DNA of 64,000 bases from Thermohalobaculum sp039184865 (GTDB lineage: Bacteria > Pseudomonadota > Alphaproteobacteria > Rhodobacterales > Rhodobacteraceae). The stretch spans positions 62,001 to 126,000 of the forward strand of contig JBCDAV010000001.1 in the NCBI GenBank assembly GCA_039184865.1, in the 5' to 3' direction. This document shows positions 56,390 through 64,000 of the stretch, in pieces. Made by a program: the position numbers and the translations under genes. Position 1 is the first letter of the stretch, and the number at the start of each line of letters is the position of its first letter. The notes under the pieces are model-generated. The model did no database searches and had not been told where the DNA came from. It saw nothing but the letters and a program-made list of their open reading frames with translations.

Positions 56390-58522
56390 TTACGGTGACG
56401 TGTGAACGGCGACAGCCGAGGAAACGCTTTGATTTCCCCAGATGTCGAGCGTTTGAGCGGAGTAAGTCACGGCGACACCGGACGGCCCGTCGCTGACATA
56501 TTCGTAAGTCGAGCCGCGCGCGACGGCGACCGTCTCAGACGTTGCCGGGTCTGCCCCTTCCTGGCGAGAGATCACAAGCGCCTCGGTGCCGAAATCGTTC
56601 GGCACATCGAACGAAATCCGGTGATCGGTTCCGACTGGATCCGAGGCCAGCACCGGCGCCGCCGGTGCCTGGCCCGGCGTCGAGACCGAGAAGGTTTCAA
56701 CCGCAAAGGCCGACAGGCCGCGCAGCGAGCTTGCCCGCACCTCGAAATCGTAGCTTACATCCGGCACAAGCGGCCCCACGCGCACCATGAATGTCGCCGG
56801 GCGCGGATCCAGGTCGACGGTCGGAACACTTGAAAGCACCTGATAGGCTTGGCCGACCTGGCGGATCCGCGGTTGATAGGATCGCGTGCTTTCCGTGTCA
56901 GATTGCGCGATCTCGATATCGGCATAGATCAGCGACGCGCCGGCCGTGACCTCGAGAACTGGCGAGACGTCGATCACGTCCGGCGGATCGACCGGCCCGA
57001 GCGGATCATCGCCGATCAGATCGGCGAGCGGCGGTTCTGCGTCTGGATCGTAATCGTCGATTTTTGCCGCGTGCTCATCGAGTGTCACGCCGACGGTCAA
57101 GCGTGCCGTTCCGAGTTGTTCGTCGACCGGCTCGAACACGAACCGCCACTCGGTCACGCGAAACTCGATCACGCCGCCGAACACGGTCGAGAGATCGAGC
57201 GCGCAGGTCGCGCCGGCGTGCAACACCGCGGCCGACGGATCAAACTCGGCCTTGACCTGGCGCTCGCACCGCGAGACCTGGATCGAGCGCCAGGCGATCC
57301 GATAGGCCTGGCCGGAATACCGCACCCAATCGAGCCGGAGCGGCAAGATCGAGGGAATGCCCTGGTCGGCCGCGAGCGCGGCATCGTCGACCAGGCGCTC
57401 GAGCGGTTGCACCTCCCAATTGCGCGCCGCCGAAATGAATTGCACGTCGACGCCGTTGAACATCTCGGCCGGGTCGGCCTCATTGCGAAATGACGCGGCC
57501 TCGCCGATGATCACGTCCTCGGCGAATGAGATCTCCGGCGCCTGGTATCGGCCGGGAATGAAGCTCCAAAGACCATCGACCTCGACAAGCTCGGACATTC
57601 CGGCCTCGAGCGCAGGTTCTATCATCTCGAACGCCGTCGCCCCGTCCGTGTACCAAACCCCGCCGACCCGGTAGAGCGGTTCCGTCCCGCCACCCGCGAT
57701 CGCCGCCGGCAGATCAGCGATATCCGCACCCGTCGAAAACGTCGCCGGATCCCAGGTGTTCGGCGCGTTCAAGCAATGCTCATGGCGCACCATGTCGAGC
57801 ACGGCGAGCGCCTGGTTTTGCGAGAAGGTCCAGGTTGCCGGATCGTCTGGATCCTGCGCCGGGTCGCGCGGATCATAGAGATATGAGAACGGCCCCTCGA
57901 CCAACACCGTCGGTTGCCCGTTCGGCCAGCGCTGCGCCTCGTCTTCTTCGTTGCCACGACTGCAAATGACCCAGATGCAGGTCGATCCGTTCAATGCATC
58001 CGATTGCTCGAGCAATGGCTCGATGTCGAGCAAGTAATCCGGCGCCGACGTTTGCGCGCCCGTGCCGATCCAGACCCGCACCGTATTGGCCAGCGAGGCC
58101 GAGCGCTCGACTTGCGGATCGGAAACGGTCAGCGCCCCGAGGCCGGTGAAATCGAACATATCGCCCGACAACGCGAGCTCGGTATTGTCGAGAAAAATCT
58201 TAAACGGCCCGGCGCTCGGCCGAGAGTTTAGCAAGATCTGCAAGATCAAATTCTGACCGTTGACACGGCGCTCGGTGATCGAACCGCCGATGCGGACATC
58301 TCCGTACACATACCGCAGCGCCGGCGCCGCATCGATCGCGTTTAGCTTTGCCTTTGGCCGCTCGCCAGGCCGCTCGGAGACAAACGCGCCGAGGCGCGGC
58401 CGCTCCGGCTTGAATAGCGCGCGCGACAGGAAGCTCAGCCCGACCGACACCGCCGCCGTTGCGGCCACCGCGGCAAGATTGATCGACACGGTGAAGCCGA
58501 GCACGACCAGCTCAATTCCCAT
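56390..58522 (-). CDS. Phage tail-tip protein (J-like/host specificity)
   Basis: A 710-residue protein. The first about 40 residues include a hydrophobic stretch, then a tail-tip domain with APALRYVYGDVRIGGSITER, as in lambda J/GTA host-specificity proteins. Later parts (about 480-700) look like fibronectin-type repeats (SYDFEVRASSLRGLSAFAVE). The ATG at 58522 is favoured, with GGGGGA upstream; it overlaps the preceding gene. It probably forms the tail tip to which the downstream spike attaches. Confidence 0.82.
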   Translation of the reverse strand: MGIELVVLGFTVSINLAAVAATAAVSVGLSFLSRALFKPERPRLGAFVSERPGERPKAKLNAIDAAPALRYVYGDVRIGGSITERRVNGQNLILQILLNSRPSAGPFKIFLDNTELALSGDMFDFTGLGALTVSDPQVERSASLANTVRVWIGTGAQTSAPDYLLDIEPLLEQSDALNGSTCIWVICSRGNEEDEAQRWPNGQPTVLVEGPFSYLYDPRDPAQDPDDPATWTFSQNQALAVLDMVRHEHCLNAPNTWDPATFSTGADIADLPAAIAGGGTEPLYRVGGVWYTDGATAFEMIEPALEAGMSELVEVDGLWSFIPGRYQAPEISFAEDVIIGEAASFRNEADPAEMFNGVDVQFISAARNWEVQPLERLVDDAALAADQGIPSILPLRLDWVRYSGQAYRIAWRSIQVSRCERQVKAEFDPSAAVLHAGATCALDLSTVFGGVIEFRVTEWRFVFEPVDEQLGTARLTVGVTLDEHAAKIDDYDPDAEPPLADLIGDDPLGPVDPPDVIDVSPVLEVTAGASLIYADIEIAQSDTESTRSYQPRIRQVGQAYQVLSSVPTVDLDPRPATFMVRVGPLVPDVSYDFEVRASSLRGLSAFAVETFSVSTPGQAPAAPVLASDPVGTDHRISFDVPNDFGTEALVISRQEGADPATSETVAVARGSTYEYVSDGPSGVAVTYSAQTLDIWGNQSVSSAVAVHTSP

Positions 58523-58925
58523 CACATCCCCCGGATGGCCGCCAGGCCGCCGCGGCCGAGCCCAAGCTCAGAACGCCGGCGGGACCAGGTGCGAGCCATC
58601 GCCCGCGCCCCGACGCGATCGCGAGCGTTTGCTGATCGGCATGCTCGCACACGCCGCAATCGAGAAATTGCGCCGCGGCCGGATCGATTTCGCACCACCC
58701 GACGTCACCGAGGTGCAACCGCGTTGCTTGCACCAGGTCAGACCGCACCGCACGCGCAAGCCTGGTCGCGCGGCGCAGATCGAGCACCGGCCCGACCTTT
58801 GGATACATACCCGCGGCGCGATAGACCGCCGAGACGGCGACGACGCAATCGCGCGTCATGAATGCTTTGCTGCCCTTGAAGGTTCCGAGAATTTCGGACA
58901 CCTCGGCCGGCGTTAGGCCGGCCAT
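58512..58925 (-). CDS. Tail-assembly/peptidase-position protein
   Basis: A 137-residue protein that occupies the position of the NlpC/P60 peptidase gene in GTA-like tail modules. It has DCVVAVSAVYRAAG near residue 26, resembling the DC motif of DUF6950-type tail proteins, but an obvious catalytic Cys-His pair of NlpC/P60 is not clear. It overlaps neighbours by 13 and 11 bases. Role inferred from position. Confidence 0.65.
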   Translation of the reverse strand: MAGLTPAEVSEILGTFKGSKAFMTRDCVVAVSAVYRAAGMYPKVGPVLDLRRATRLARAVRSDLVQATRLHLGDVGWCEIDPAAAQFLDCGVCEHADQQTLAIASGRGRWLAPGPAGVLSLGSAAAAWRPSGGCDGN

Positions 58926-59446
58926 GTCAATTGATCCTGTGCGCGCAAGGCCGGAAAGCGCGGATGTTCGCGGCGCACCTCGATCGACCGCCGGCCGGCC
59001 TGCAGATGGTTCTGCACCAGCACGCGCAAAAAATGATCGTATCCGTTGACGCCGGCATCCTGGATCTCGAAATCGACGCGGCGCATCTGGCCGCGGAACA
59101 CGCGGATCAGCGATCCGATCTGTTGTTCCGCTTCGTCGACCGCGCCGAAAAAGATCTCAGCCGCGCGGTTGCGGACGCGCACGCCGTGCACCTTCTCGAG
59201 CTGATCGGCCAGAAACCCGGTGAGCGTGAGCGTGTACTCGCGCACGGCCAGGCCTGGCGCCTCGGCAATCCCCTCGGCATTGCCAAGGGATCCAACGCCC
59301 TCGAACGCCTCACCGTCGAGCATGATCAATCCGCGGCGACTGTGATAGCGGACGGTTCCCGTCGGCCAGTCCAGAACGATCGCGGCGATCGGCCGAAAGA
59401 CGCCTGTTTGAAGCTCGGCCAGCAAGGCCGGATCGACGTCGCGCAT
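58913..59446 (-). CDS. Distal tail protein, DUF2163-like position
   Basis: A 177-residue protein starting MRDVDPALLAELQTGVFRPI. IVLDWPTGTVRYHSRRGLIM and TLTLTGFLADQLEKV give a beta-rich hub-like pattern, and its place between the distal tail gene and peptidase-like gene matches DUF2163 proteins of GTA modules. It shares one base with the gene before it (TGATG). Family membership is likely but not certain. Confidence 0.72.
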   Translation of the reverse strand: MRDVDPALLAELQTGVFRPIAAIVLDWPTGTVRYHSRRGLIMLDGEAFEGVGSLGNAEGIAEAPGLAVREYTLTLTGFLADQLEKVHGVRVRNRAAEIFFGAVDEAEQQIGSLIRVFRGQMRRVDFEIQDAGVNGYDHFLRVLVQNHLQAGRRSIEVRREHPRFPALRAQDQLTWPA

Positions 59447-60153
59447 CAGGCCGCCTCGATCAGATCAAACTCGAAATTCGGCAAGGCGTTGACTGCGCGG
59501 CGATTGTTGCTCAGAGCGTCGAGATTGACGATCTCGAACGTGCGCAGGATCGGCAGGCCGACGACCGCCAGCGCATTGATCGGCGCCGTGATCTGGTGAT
59601 CGGCCTCGAGCGTGACGTGAAACCGACCAGCCGGATCCGCAGCGCTGGCCGCTGCGATCATAGCGACCGCGGCGCCGTCCTGGTCGCGCGCGAGCGTGTC
59701 ACCCTCGGCGACGACCTGATCGCCTGGATAGCCGCCGCGCATCCTCACCGATGTCTGACCAGGCACCACCGATTGACCGAACCGCAAGCCGAGCGCCGCC
59801 GACCAGGCGCCGCCGCCGGTCCAGGTCGCACCGCCCGACCAGGTCGCGCGCGGATCCGCGCCGGCAAGCAGATCCGTGCGACTGCGCCCGGTTCCGATCG
59901 GCGCGCAGTTGACATAGTCGAGATCATAAAACCGCAACAGATCGCCGCCCTGAAACCGGCGAATGAAACCCTCGATCGCGTATCGCTCGGCCTTGTCGGC
60001 CGGGCGCAACACGACGCTTGCGCGCCAGATCACGCCGAGATCCTGGACCTTTCGCGCCGCGTTGAAGATTGAGCGCGAGCGCGACACCCGGCGCACCGGA
60101 AAGAACGCCGACGACACCACCGAGCGAAATCCAGGCCAATCATGCGTTGTCAT
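59446..60153 (-). CDS. Distal tail protein (DUF2460-like position)
   Basis: A 235-residue protein directly after the tape measure, the usual distal-tail position. RRFQGGDLLRFYDLDYV and GDTLARDQDGAAV fit a tail-hub beta-domain. The ATG at 60153 shares one base with the tape-measure stop; a GTG at 60156 is possible. Two glycine/tryptophan repeats (TWSGGATWTGGGAWSAALG) are unusual. Exact family is uncertain. Confidence 0.7.
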   Translation of the reverse strand: MTTHDWPGFRSVVSSAFFPVRRVSRSRSIFNAARKVQDLGVIWRASVVLRPADKAERYAIEGFIRRFQGGDLLRFYDLDYVNCAPIGTGRSRTDLLAGADPRATWSGGATWTGGGAWSAALGLRFGQSVVPGQTSVRMRGGYPGDQVVAEGDTLARDQDGAAVAMIAAASAADPAGRFHVTLEADHQITAPINALAVVGLPILRTFEIVNLDALSNNRRAVNALPNFEFDLIEAA

Positions 60154-63100
60154 CACGTCCCCAGATATTTCGGATTGTTTCTGTGATTGCGCTGCACCTG
60201 GTCGACCGCGCTTCGCAGCACTTGGCGATCGCGGCGATCGAGCTCCGGCCGCAAGGCATCGAGCACCGCGTCGCGATCCTGCGCGGCCTCGCCTTCAATG
60301 CTGATCGAGGTGTTCGAGATCAACGTCATCCCGCCGGCAACCATTGGCGCGACGCGCGGCGCCGATGGCGCCACGACCGGCGCCGGCCGACCGGATCCGC
60401 CGCCAAGAAACCCCGCCCCGTCACCGCGGTTCAAGGCCTCGAGCTGCGCCCGGTATCTGGTCGCGTACGGCGCGCGCACGACAAATTCCTGCCCGTGCAC
60501 CGCGCCGGCGATTTGATCGACCGGCCCGTCGCCGGTATAGCCGCCCGTGTTGAAGCCAAAGGCCGACCCGATCGCCGTGAAGGCAGTTTGCAAGAGCGGT
60601 TGCGCGACGTTGCGCAGCGCCAGCGATGCGAGCTCCAATCCGAGCCGCCTGGCCGCTTGGCCGGCGTCATCGAAATTCGTGGCGATGTTCTCGAGACCGT
60701 CGACCAGCGTGTCGGCGACGCGCGTGCCAATATCGCCCTGGCGCTCGAGCTCATCATTCGTTCGGCGGATCGCGGCCGTGATTGCGTTCTGCGCCGCTTC
60801 CTCGGATCCAGCGAGCTGGATCAAGGCCGGGCGCAATTGCTCGAGGCGCTCCATCAGCGCGACCTGGCGCTCATCGGCGCTCAAGCCGTCTTCTTTGGCG
60901 AGCGCGAGCAATTGCTCGGCCTCGCGCATCCTGTCGATCTCGAGGCGCAGCGTCGCGGCCGTGACGGCGCGCGAAGTGGCTTGTTGAACCTGGCGTGCCG
61001 TGAGCGGTTGATCGCCGCGGCGCAGATCACCGAGCGCGCGCTCGCGTTCCTCGAGAAATGCAAGCTCGAGCCCGACCTTGCCGATCGCAGCGCGTTCGGC
61101 CTCGAGCGCGCTAATCCGGTCATCGCTCAGACTGCGCGGATCCTGGCCGCGCGATCGCGCACCACCACCGCCGCCACCGCCGCCACTGGAACCCGGCGGC
61201 GGCACTGTTGCAACGCCTGGCGCCGCCTCGGCCGGCTCGGCGAGCTTGTCAAGCGCGTCGCGCGTTTGCTGCGCCTGCAACTCGAGCTCGGCAAGGCCGG
61301 CGCGCGTTTTGAGAAACGCGACATCGGCGTCGGAAAGCGTATTGCCGGCTTGTTGCGCTGCGACGATCGCCGCCTCGCGTTCGGCGAGCGCTGCATCCTG
61401 GCGCTCGCGAATGAAATCCGCCGGCGGCCTGGCACGCCCGGTGCGCGCTGCGCGCCGGCCCTCGCTGCGCGTAACACCGGATCCGCCGAAGTCAGATCGA
61501 AATTGCGCCTGGCCCGTTGCAAGATCGCGCTGAAACACGGCGAGCTGCGCGCGCAGGACGCGCGCGTATTCCTCGCGCAGTTTTTCGTTTGCACGGATCC
61601 GCGTATTGATCGCATCGATCTCGAGGCGCGCGGCGTCGCCGGCAGCCGGACCCTGCGCCGCGATCGCACCGCTCAGCGCCTCGGTTTTGCGCCGCAAGAG
61701 ATCCTGATCGTTCGCGAGCTGACGATCGAGATCCTGGACGCGCTGCAATTGGCTTGTCAGCTCGCCATAGCTTGCGCGCAATCCGTCCACCGACGTCGTC
61801 GCCTCGGCCGAGCGCGTCGCAAGCACGCCTATGCCGAGCGTGACGGCCGTAATCGCCAGGCCGACCGGCCCGCCGAAAAATGACATCACCCCGCGCAGGC
61901 CCGTCATGACCCGTGTCGCGATCGTCGCGGCAACGGTCAACCGGCCGGTTGCCACCGACAACGCGCCGACCGCGTTCGCATAGGCCTGCGTCGCAGCGCT
62001 CGAGCGCAACGTCGCCGTCTCGAGCGCTCGTTGCGCCGCGGCGATCCGCGCTTGCGTTGCACCTTGAGCTTGCAACGTGCGCAAATTGAGCTGACGACTG
62101 GCGAGCTCGACCTGCGCGACCCGGCGAGCTTCACCAGCGCTTGCGAGCTCGGCTTGTCGCTGCGCGACGACGCCGGCGCGCGCCACCCGCTCGGCCTGCA
62201 ACGCCTGGACAAGCGCCCCGATCCCGCGCGCCCCGGCGAGCGTGCCGGCCGCACCGACGGCCAGGCCGAGATTTTCCGTCAGCGCGACCATGGCATCGGC
62301 GAAAAGCTCGGTTGCCTCGGTTGCAGCCGACAGGCCGCCGCGAGATCCGATTTCGAGCAACAGCCCCTCGAATGCAGCCGTCGCGCGTTTTGTGGCGCCC
62401 TCGAGCCCGGTCATGCGCGCCGCGGCCTGGTCGGCCGCCGAGATCCCGCCGATCGCCGCCGCCAGGCGATCGAAGCCCTCGGCACCTTGTTGCGTGAGCG
62501 CGGCCGCGGTGCGCAGCGCATCCGTTCCGAAAATCGTTCTGAGCTCGGTTGTCCTGGCTTGCTCACTGAGCCCGCCGAGACTGTCCTGCAATTCGGCGGC
62601 GATCTCGCGCATCGGCCGGAGATTGCCGGCCGCATCAAAGAACTCGAGGCCGAGCGCCTCGATCCGGCCTTGCGCCTGCGCCGAACTGCCCGAGAGCGAT
62701 GTCACAAACGTTTTGAACGATGTCCCGGCGTCGGATCCCGACGCGAACGCCTGCGCCGTGCCGGCGACCGCAGTCACGAAATCGTTGAACTCGACGCCGG
62801 CCGTCGCGGCGACGCCGCCGGCTTGTGCAACCGCTCCGGTGAAGTCATCGAAACCGAATTTCGAATTGACGACACCGCCCGAAACCAGGTCGACGACGCG
62901 CGAAAGCTGCGCCGCCTCGATCCCAAATTGCCCCATGACATCGGTCGCGAGATCCGCGGCCGACGCGAGATCCCCGCCGGTTGCCTCGGCCAGCCGGAGC
63001 GAGGCATCGAGCGCACCGCCAAGGATCTGCGACACATTGAGACCGTTGCGCACTAGCGTTTCGATCCCGGCCGCCGCGTCAGAAGCCGAGAACGATGTCT

Positions 63101-63440
63101 CGCGGCCGAGCCGGCGCGCGGCATCGGCGAGCGCCTCGATCTCGGCGGCCGAGGCGCCGGATGCTGCACGCACGCGGTTTAACGCCGCCTCGAAATCCCG
63201 GCTCACGGTCACGGCCAGGCGCCCGAACGCGGCAAGGCCGGCGGCCGCGACCAGGCCGGCGATCGAGCTGCGCACGCCGTCGATCGCGCGTTGCGACCTG
63301 GCCCATCGCCGATCGATGCGATCGAACCGATCAGACGTCACTCGATCGAGACGCGCGAGCCGCCCCTCGACTTGCTGCGTTCCGCGAATGAATGGTTTTG
63401 GATTGGCCGTATAGACCGTTTCCAGGGTTTCGCGTGTCAC
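60153..63440 (-). CDS. Phage tail tape measure protein
   Basis: A 1095-residue tape measure. The N-terminal TIGR01760-type region is clear: LVAAAGLAAFGRLAVTVSRDFEAALNRV, LGRETSFSASDAAAGIETL, FNDFVTAVAGTAQAF. Long alanine/glutamine-rich coiled segments (about 420-560) and membrane-like stretches (VGLAITAVTLGIGVLAT) follow. GFNTGGYTGDG near the C terminus is common in tape measures. The start is GTG at 63440, overlapping the chaperone stop (GTGA). The length should set a tail of roughly lambda-like size or longer. Confidence 0.93.
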   Translation of the reverse strand: MTRETLETVYTANPKPFIRGTQQVEGRLARLDRVTSDRFDRIDRRWARSQRAIDGVRSSIAGLVAAAGLAAFGRLAVTVSRDFEAALNRVRAASGASAAEIEALADAARRLGRETSFSASDAAAGIETLVRNGLNVSQILGGALDASLRLAEATGGDLASAADLATDVMGQFGIEAAQLSRVVDLVSGGVVNSKFGFDDFTGAVAQAGGVAATAGVEFNDFVTAVAGTAQAFASGSDAGTSFKTFVTSLSGSSAQAQGRIEALGLEFFDAAGNLRPMREIAAELQDSLGGLSEQARTTELRTIFGTDALRTAAALTQQGAEGFDRLAAAIGGISAADQAAARMTGLEGATKRATAAFEGLLLEIGSRGGLSAATEATELFADAMVALTENLGLAVGAAGTLAGARGIGALVQALQAERVARAGVVAQRQAELASAGEARRVAQVELASRQLNLRTLQAQGATQARIAAAQRALETATLRSSAATQAYANAVGALSVATGRLTVAATIATRVMTGLRGVMSFFGGPVGLAITAVTLGIGVLATRSAEATTSVDGLRASYGELTSQLQRVQDLDRQLANDQDLLRRKTEALSGAIAAQGPAAGDAARLEIDAINTRIRANEKLREEYARVLRAQLAVFQRDLATGQAQFRSDFGGSGVTRSEGRRAARTGRARPPADFIRERQDAALAEREAAIVAAQQAGNTLSDADVAFLKTRAGLAELELQAQQTRDALDKLAEPAEAAPGVATVPPPGSSGGGGGGGGARSRGQDPRSLSDDRISALEAERAAIGKVGLELAFLEERERALGDLRRGDQPLTARQVQQATSRAVTAATLRLEIDRMREAEQLLALAKEDGLSADERQVALMERLEQLRPALIQLAGSEEAAQNAITAAIRRTNDELERQGDIGTRVADTLVDGLENIATNFDDAGQAARRLGLELASLALRNVAQPLLQTAFTAIGSAFGFNTGGYTGDGPVDQIAGAVHGQEFVVRAPYATRYRAQLEALNRGDGAGFLGGGSGRPAPVVAPSAPRVAPMVAGGMTLISNTSISIEGEAAQDRDAVLDALRPELDRRDRQVLRSAVDQVQRNHRNNPKYLGT

Positions 63441-63655
63441 TTGTTCAGAGCCTCCGCTTTTGCGGCCTCGATCTCCTGGCGCCGCGCGAGCACGGCCCAG
63501 AAAATCGGGATCGGCATTGCGTTGAATTGAGCGTAATCGAGACCGAGATCGACGATCGCTATGGCAGCGAGATCTCGGTAAAAAGTTGATCGGCGTTTTC
63601 TGGCCAATCGAACGGAATATAGCTCGGACGTATCACCCAATCGATCAGCTCGGCT
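63437..63655 (-). CDS. Frameshifted C-terminal part of tail assembly chaperone (gpT-like)
   Basis: This frame has no normal start near the slip site but stays open from the A-run at 63655 to the tape-measure start, 72 codons. A -1 slip from the upstream chaperone enters it exactly, giving a fusion of about 187 residues. TTG at 63640 could be an alternative independent start. The sequence (LARKRRSTFYRDLAAIAIVD, FNAMPIPIFWAVLARRQEIE) suits the T domain that binds the tape measure. It is likely expressed as the gpG-T fusion. Confidence 0.82.
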   Translation of the reverse strand, partial: SRADRLGDTSELYSVRLARKRRSTFYRDLAAIAIVDLGLDYAQFNAMPIPIFWAVLARRQEIEAAKAEALNK

Positions 63656-63999
63656 TTTTTTTTAGCGTCCGCCGGCTGCCAAAGTAGGGAAAGCAGATAA
63701 GTCCCCATTTCCTCGCGCAGAACTTCGTTGGTCCCGAACCGCGCCTCGAACAAGAGCCGCGCGCAGTCCTCCATTTTGTAGTTGTCCTGCGGCGCCCCGA
63801 TCACATCTTTTTTCGCGGCATTTATGCCGGCCAGCATGATCGACGCGCCCTCGTCGAGCTTCATGCGTCCGATCACATGCGCCTGCATCAATTCGTCGAC
63901 CGTGAGATCGCCGGCCTCGATTTGTGACATCGCCCCGTACGTTGCGGCGAGCGGCAATTGCCGCCCGTCGCTCAGCGTCATGTTGGTAACGTGAACCAT
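63559..63999 (-). CDS. Tail assembly chaperone (gpG-like)
   Basis: A 146-residue protein ahead of the tape measure, starting near the window edge (ATG at 63999 or an upstream start). It has MTLSDGRQLPLAATYGAM and IGRMKLDEGASIMLAGINAA and ends EISLP. The codons GCT AAA AAA AAA GCC at 63666-63652 form the slip site. It should be the major chaperone form, with a minor frameshifted form continuing into the next frame. Left part may be incomplete. Confidence 0.8.
   Translation of the reverse strand: MVHVTNMTLSDGRQLPLAATYGAMSQIEAGDLTVDELMQAHVIGRMKLDEGASIMLAGINAAKKDVIGAPQDNYKMEDCARLLFEARFGTNEVLREEMGTYLLSLLWQPADAKKKAELIDWVIRPSYIPFDWPENADQLFTEISLP
63655..63663 (-). promoter_or_regulatory. Programmed -1 frameshift slippery run (nine A)
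   Basis: Minus-strand A9 spans three lysine codons of the gpG-like gene, offering A-AAA-AAA heptamers. Slipping back one base leads into the open gpT-like frame. Homopolymeric A slip sites are known for phage tail chaperones. No downstream structure was modelled. Confidence 0.8.
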
Positions 64000-64000
64000 G

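Larger units (their letters stand above)
51577..64000. mobile_element. Siphovirus-like prophage, late region (incomplete in window)
   Basis: From the right edge inward on the minus strand: tail chaperones with a frameshift, tape measure, two distal tail proteins, a tail-tip assembly protein, J-like protein, tail spike, lipoprotein, small genes and putative holins. Order and overlaps are typical of lambdoid or GTA-like tail modules. The left border lies between the tRNA-Ser and the last gene. Capsid, packaging, integrase and the right border are beyond the window. The left boundary is inferred from gene content. Confidence 0.85.

Noticed and set aside
60069..61883. 604-codon plus-strand frame opposite the tape measure gene
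   Set aside because: Shadow of the alanine-rich tape measure; no domains and wrong orientation for the late operon.
1..64000. CRISPR array, rRNA operon, transposase or insertion sequence
   Set aside because: No regularly spaced direct repeats, no rRNA-like segment and no transposase motif were seen by eye.

Overview
The window looks like a GC-rich alphaproteobacterial chromosome, most likely Rhodobacterales. This rests on protein families and gene order: ispG behind a RodZ-like gene, prfA, hslV/hslU, hisB-DUF2628-hisH, an LdtR-like MarR protein, and a tail-gene order similar to the Rhodobacter gene transfer agent. No 16S rRNA gene is present, so the placement is inference.

Layout. 1-15.5 kb is mostly core genome: prfA (cut by the window edge), ispG with a RodZ-like gene, a DUF1295 membrane protein, an LdtR-like regulator, mmsB, a short operon of an ArsR/SmtB-type sensor with a 55-residue SmtA-type metallothionein, sdhE, hisH, hisB, and hslV and hslU separated by an unrelated membrane protein and a DM13 lipoprotein. 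15.7-22.8 kb is catabolic: a ThDP enzyme faces a tightly overlapped operon hyuA-hyuB-racemase-hydroxyacid dehydrogenase. 23.3-32.3 kb holds a CueR/HmrR copper sensor with a likely autoregulatory operator, a TonB-dependent receptor, a 1046-residue secreted protein (calcium-loop repeats, RCC1 propeller, Ig-like domain, RTX repeats), a DMT exporter, and a porin whose promoter carries two perfect palindromes.

32.9-51.3 kb is largely envelope and uptake. It has an orphan fused oligopeptide ABC ATPase and a run of small exported proteins (DUF4136, two glycine-zipper proteins, MORN, Rap1a/Tai). A likely four-gene operon follows (amidohydrolase, DUF3299, outer-membrane barrel, OprB porin), divergent from an AraC regulator and an M19-dipeptidase-like protein that lacks usual metal ligands. 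Last comes a FecI-FecR-STN/TonB receptor unit followed directly by a family 5 peptide-binding protein. Together these suggest a regulated peptide or peptide-siderophore scavenging zone.

51.5-64 kb: a tRNA-Ser(GCU) gene borders the late end of a siphovirus-like prophage that runs off the right edge. Read on the minus strand it encodes tail chaperones with a clear -1 frameshift site (nine A), tape measure, distal tail proteins, a tip/J-like protein, a large tail spike, a lipoprotein, several very short overlapping genes, a DUF1643-like remnant and two small membrane proteins (holin candidates). No integrase, capsid or terminase gene is in the window. No CRISPR array, rRNA gene or transposase was seen.
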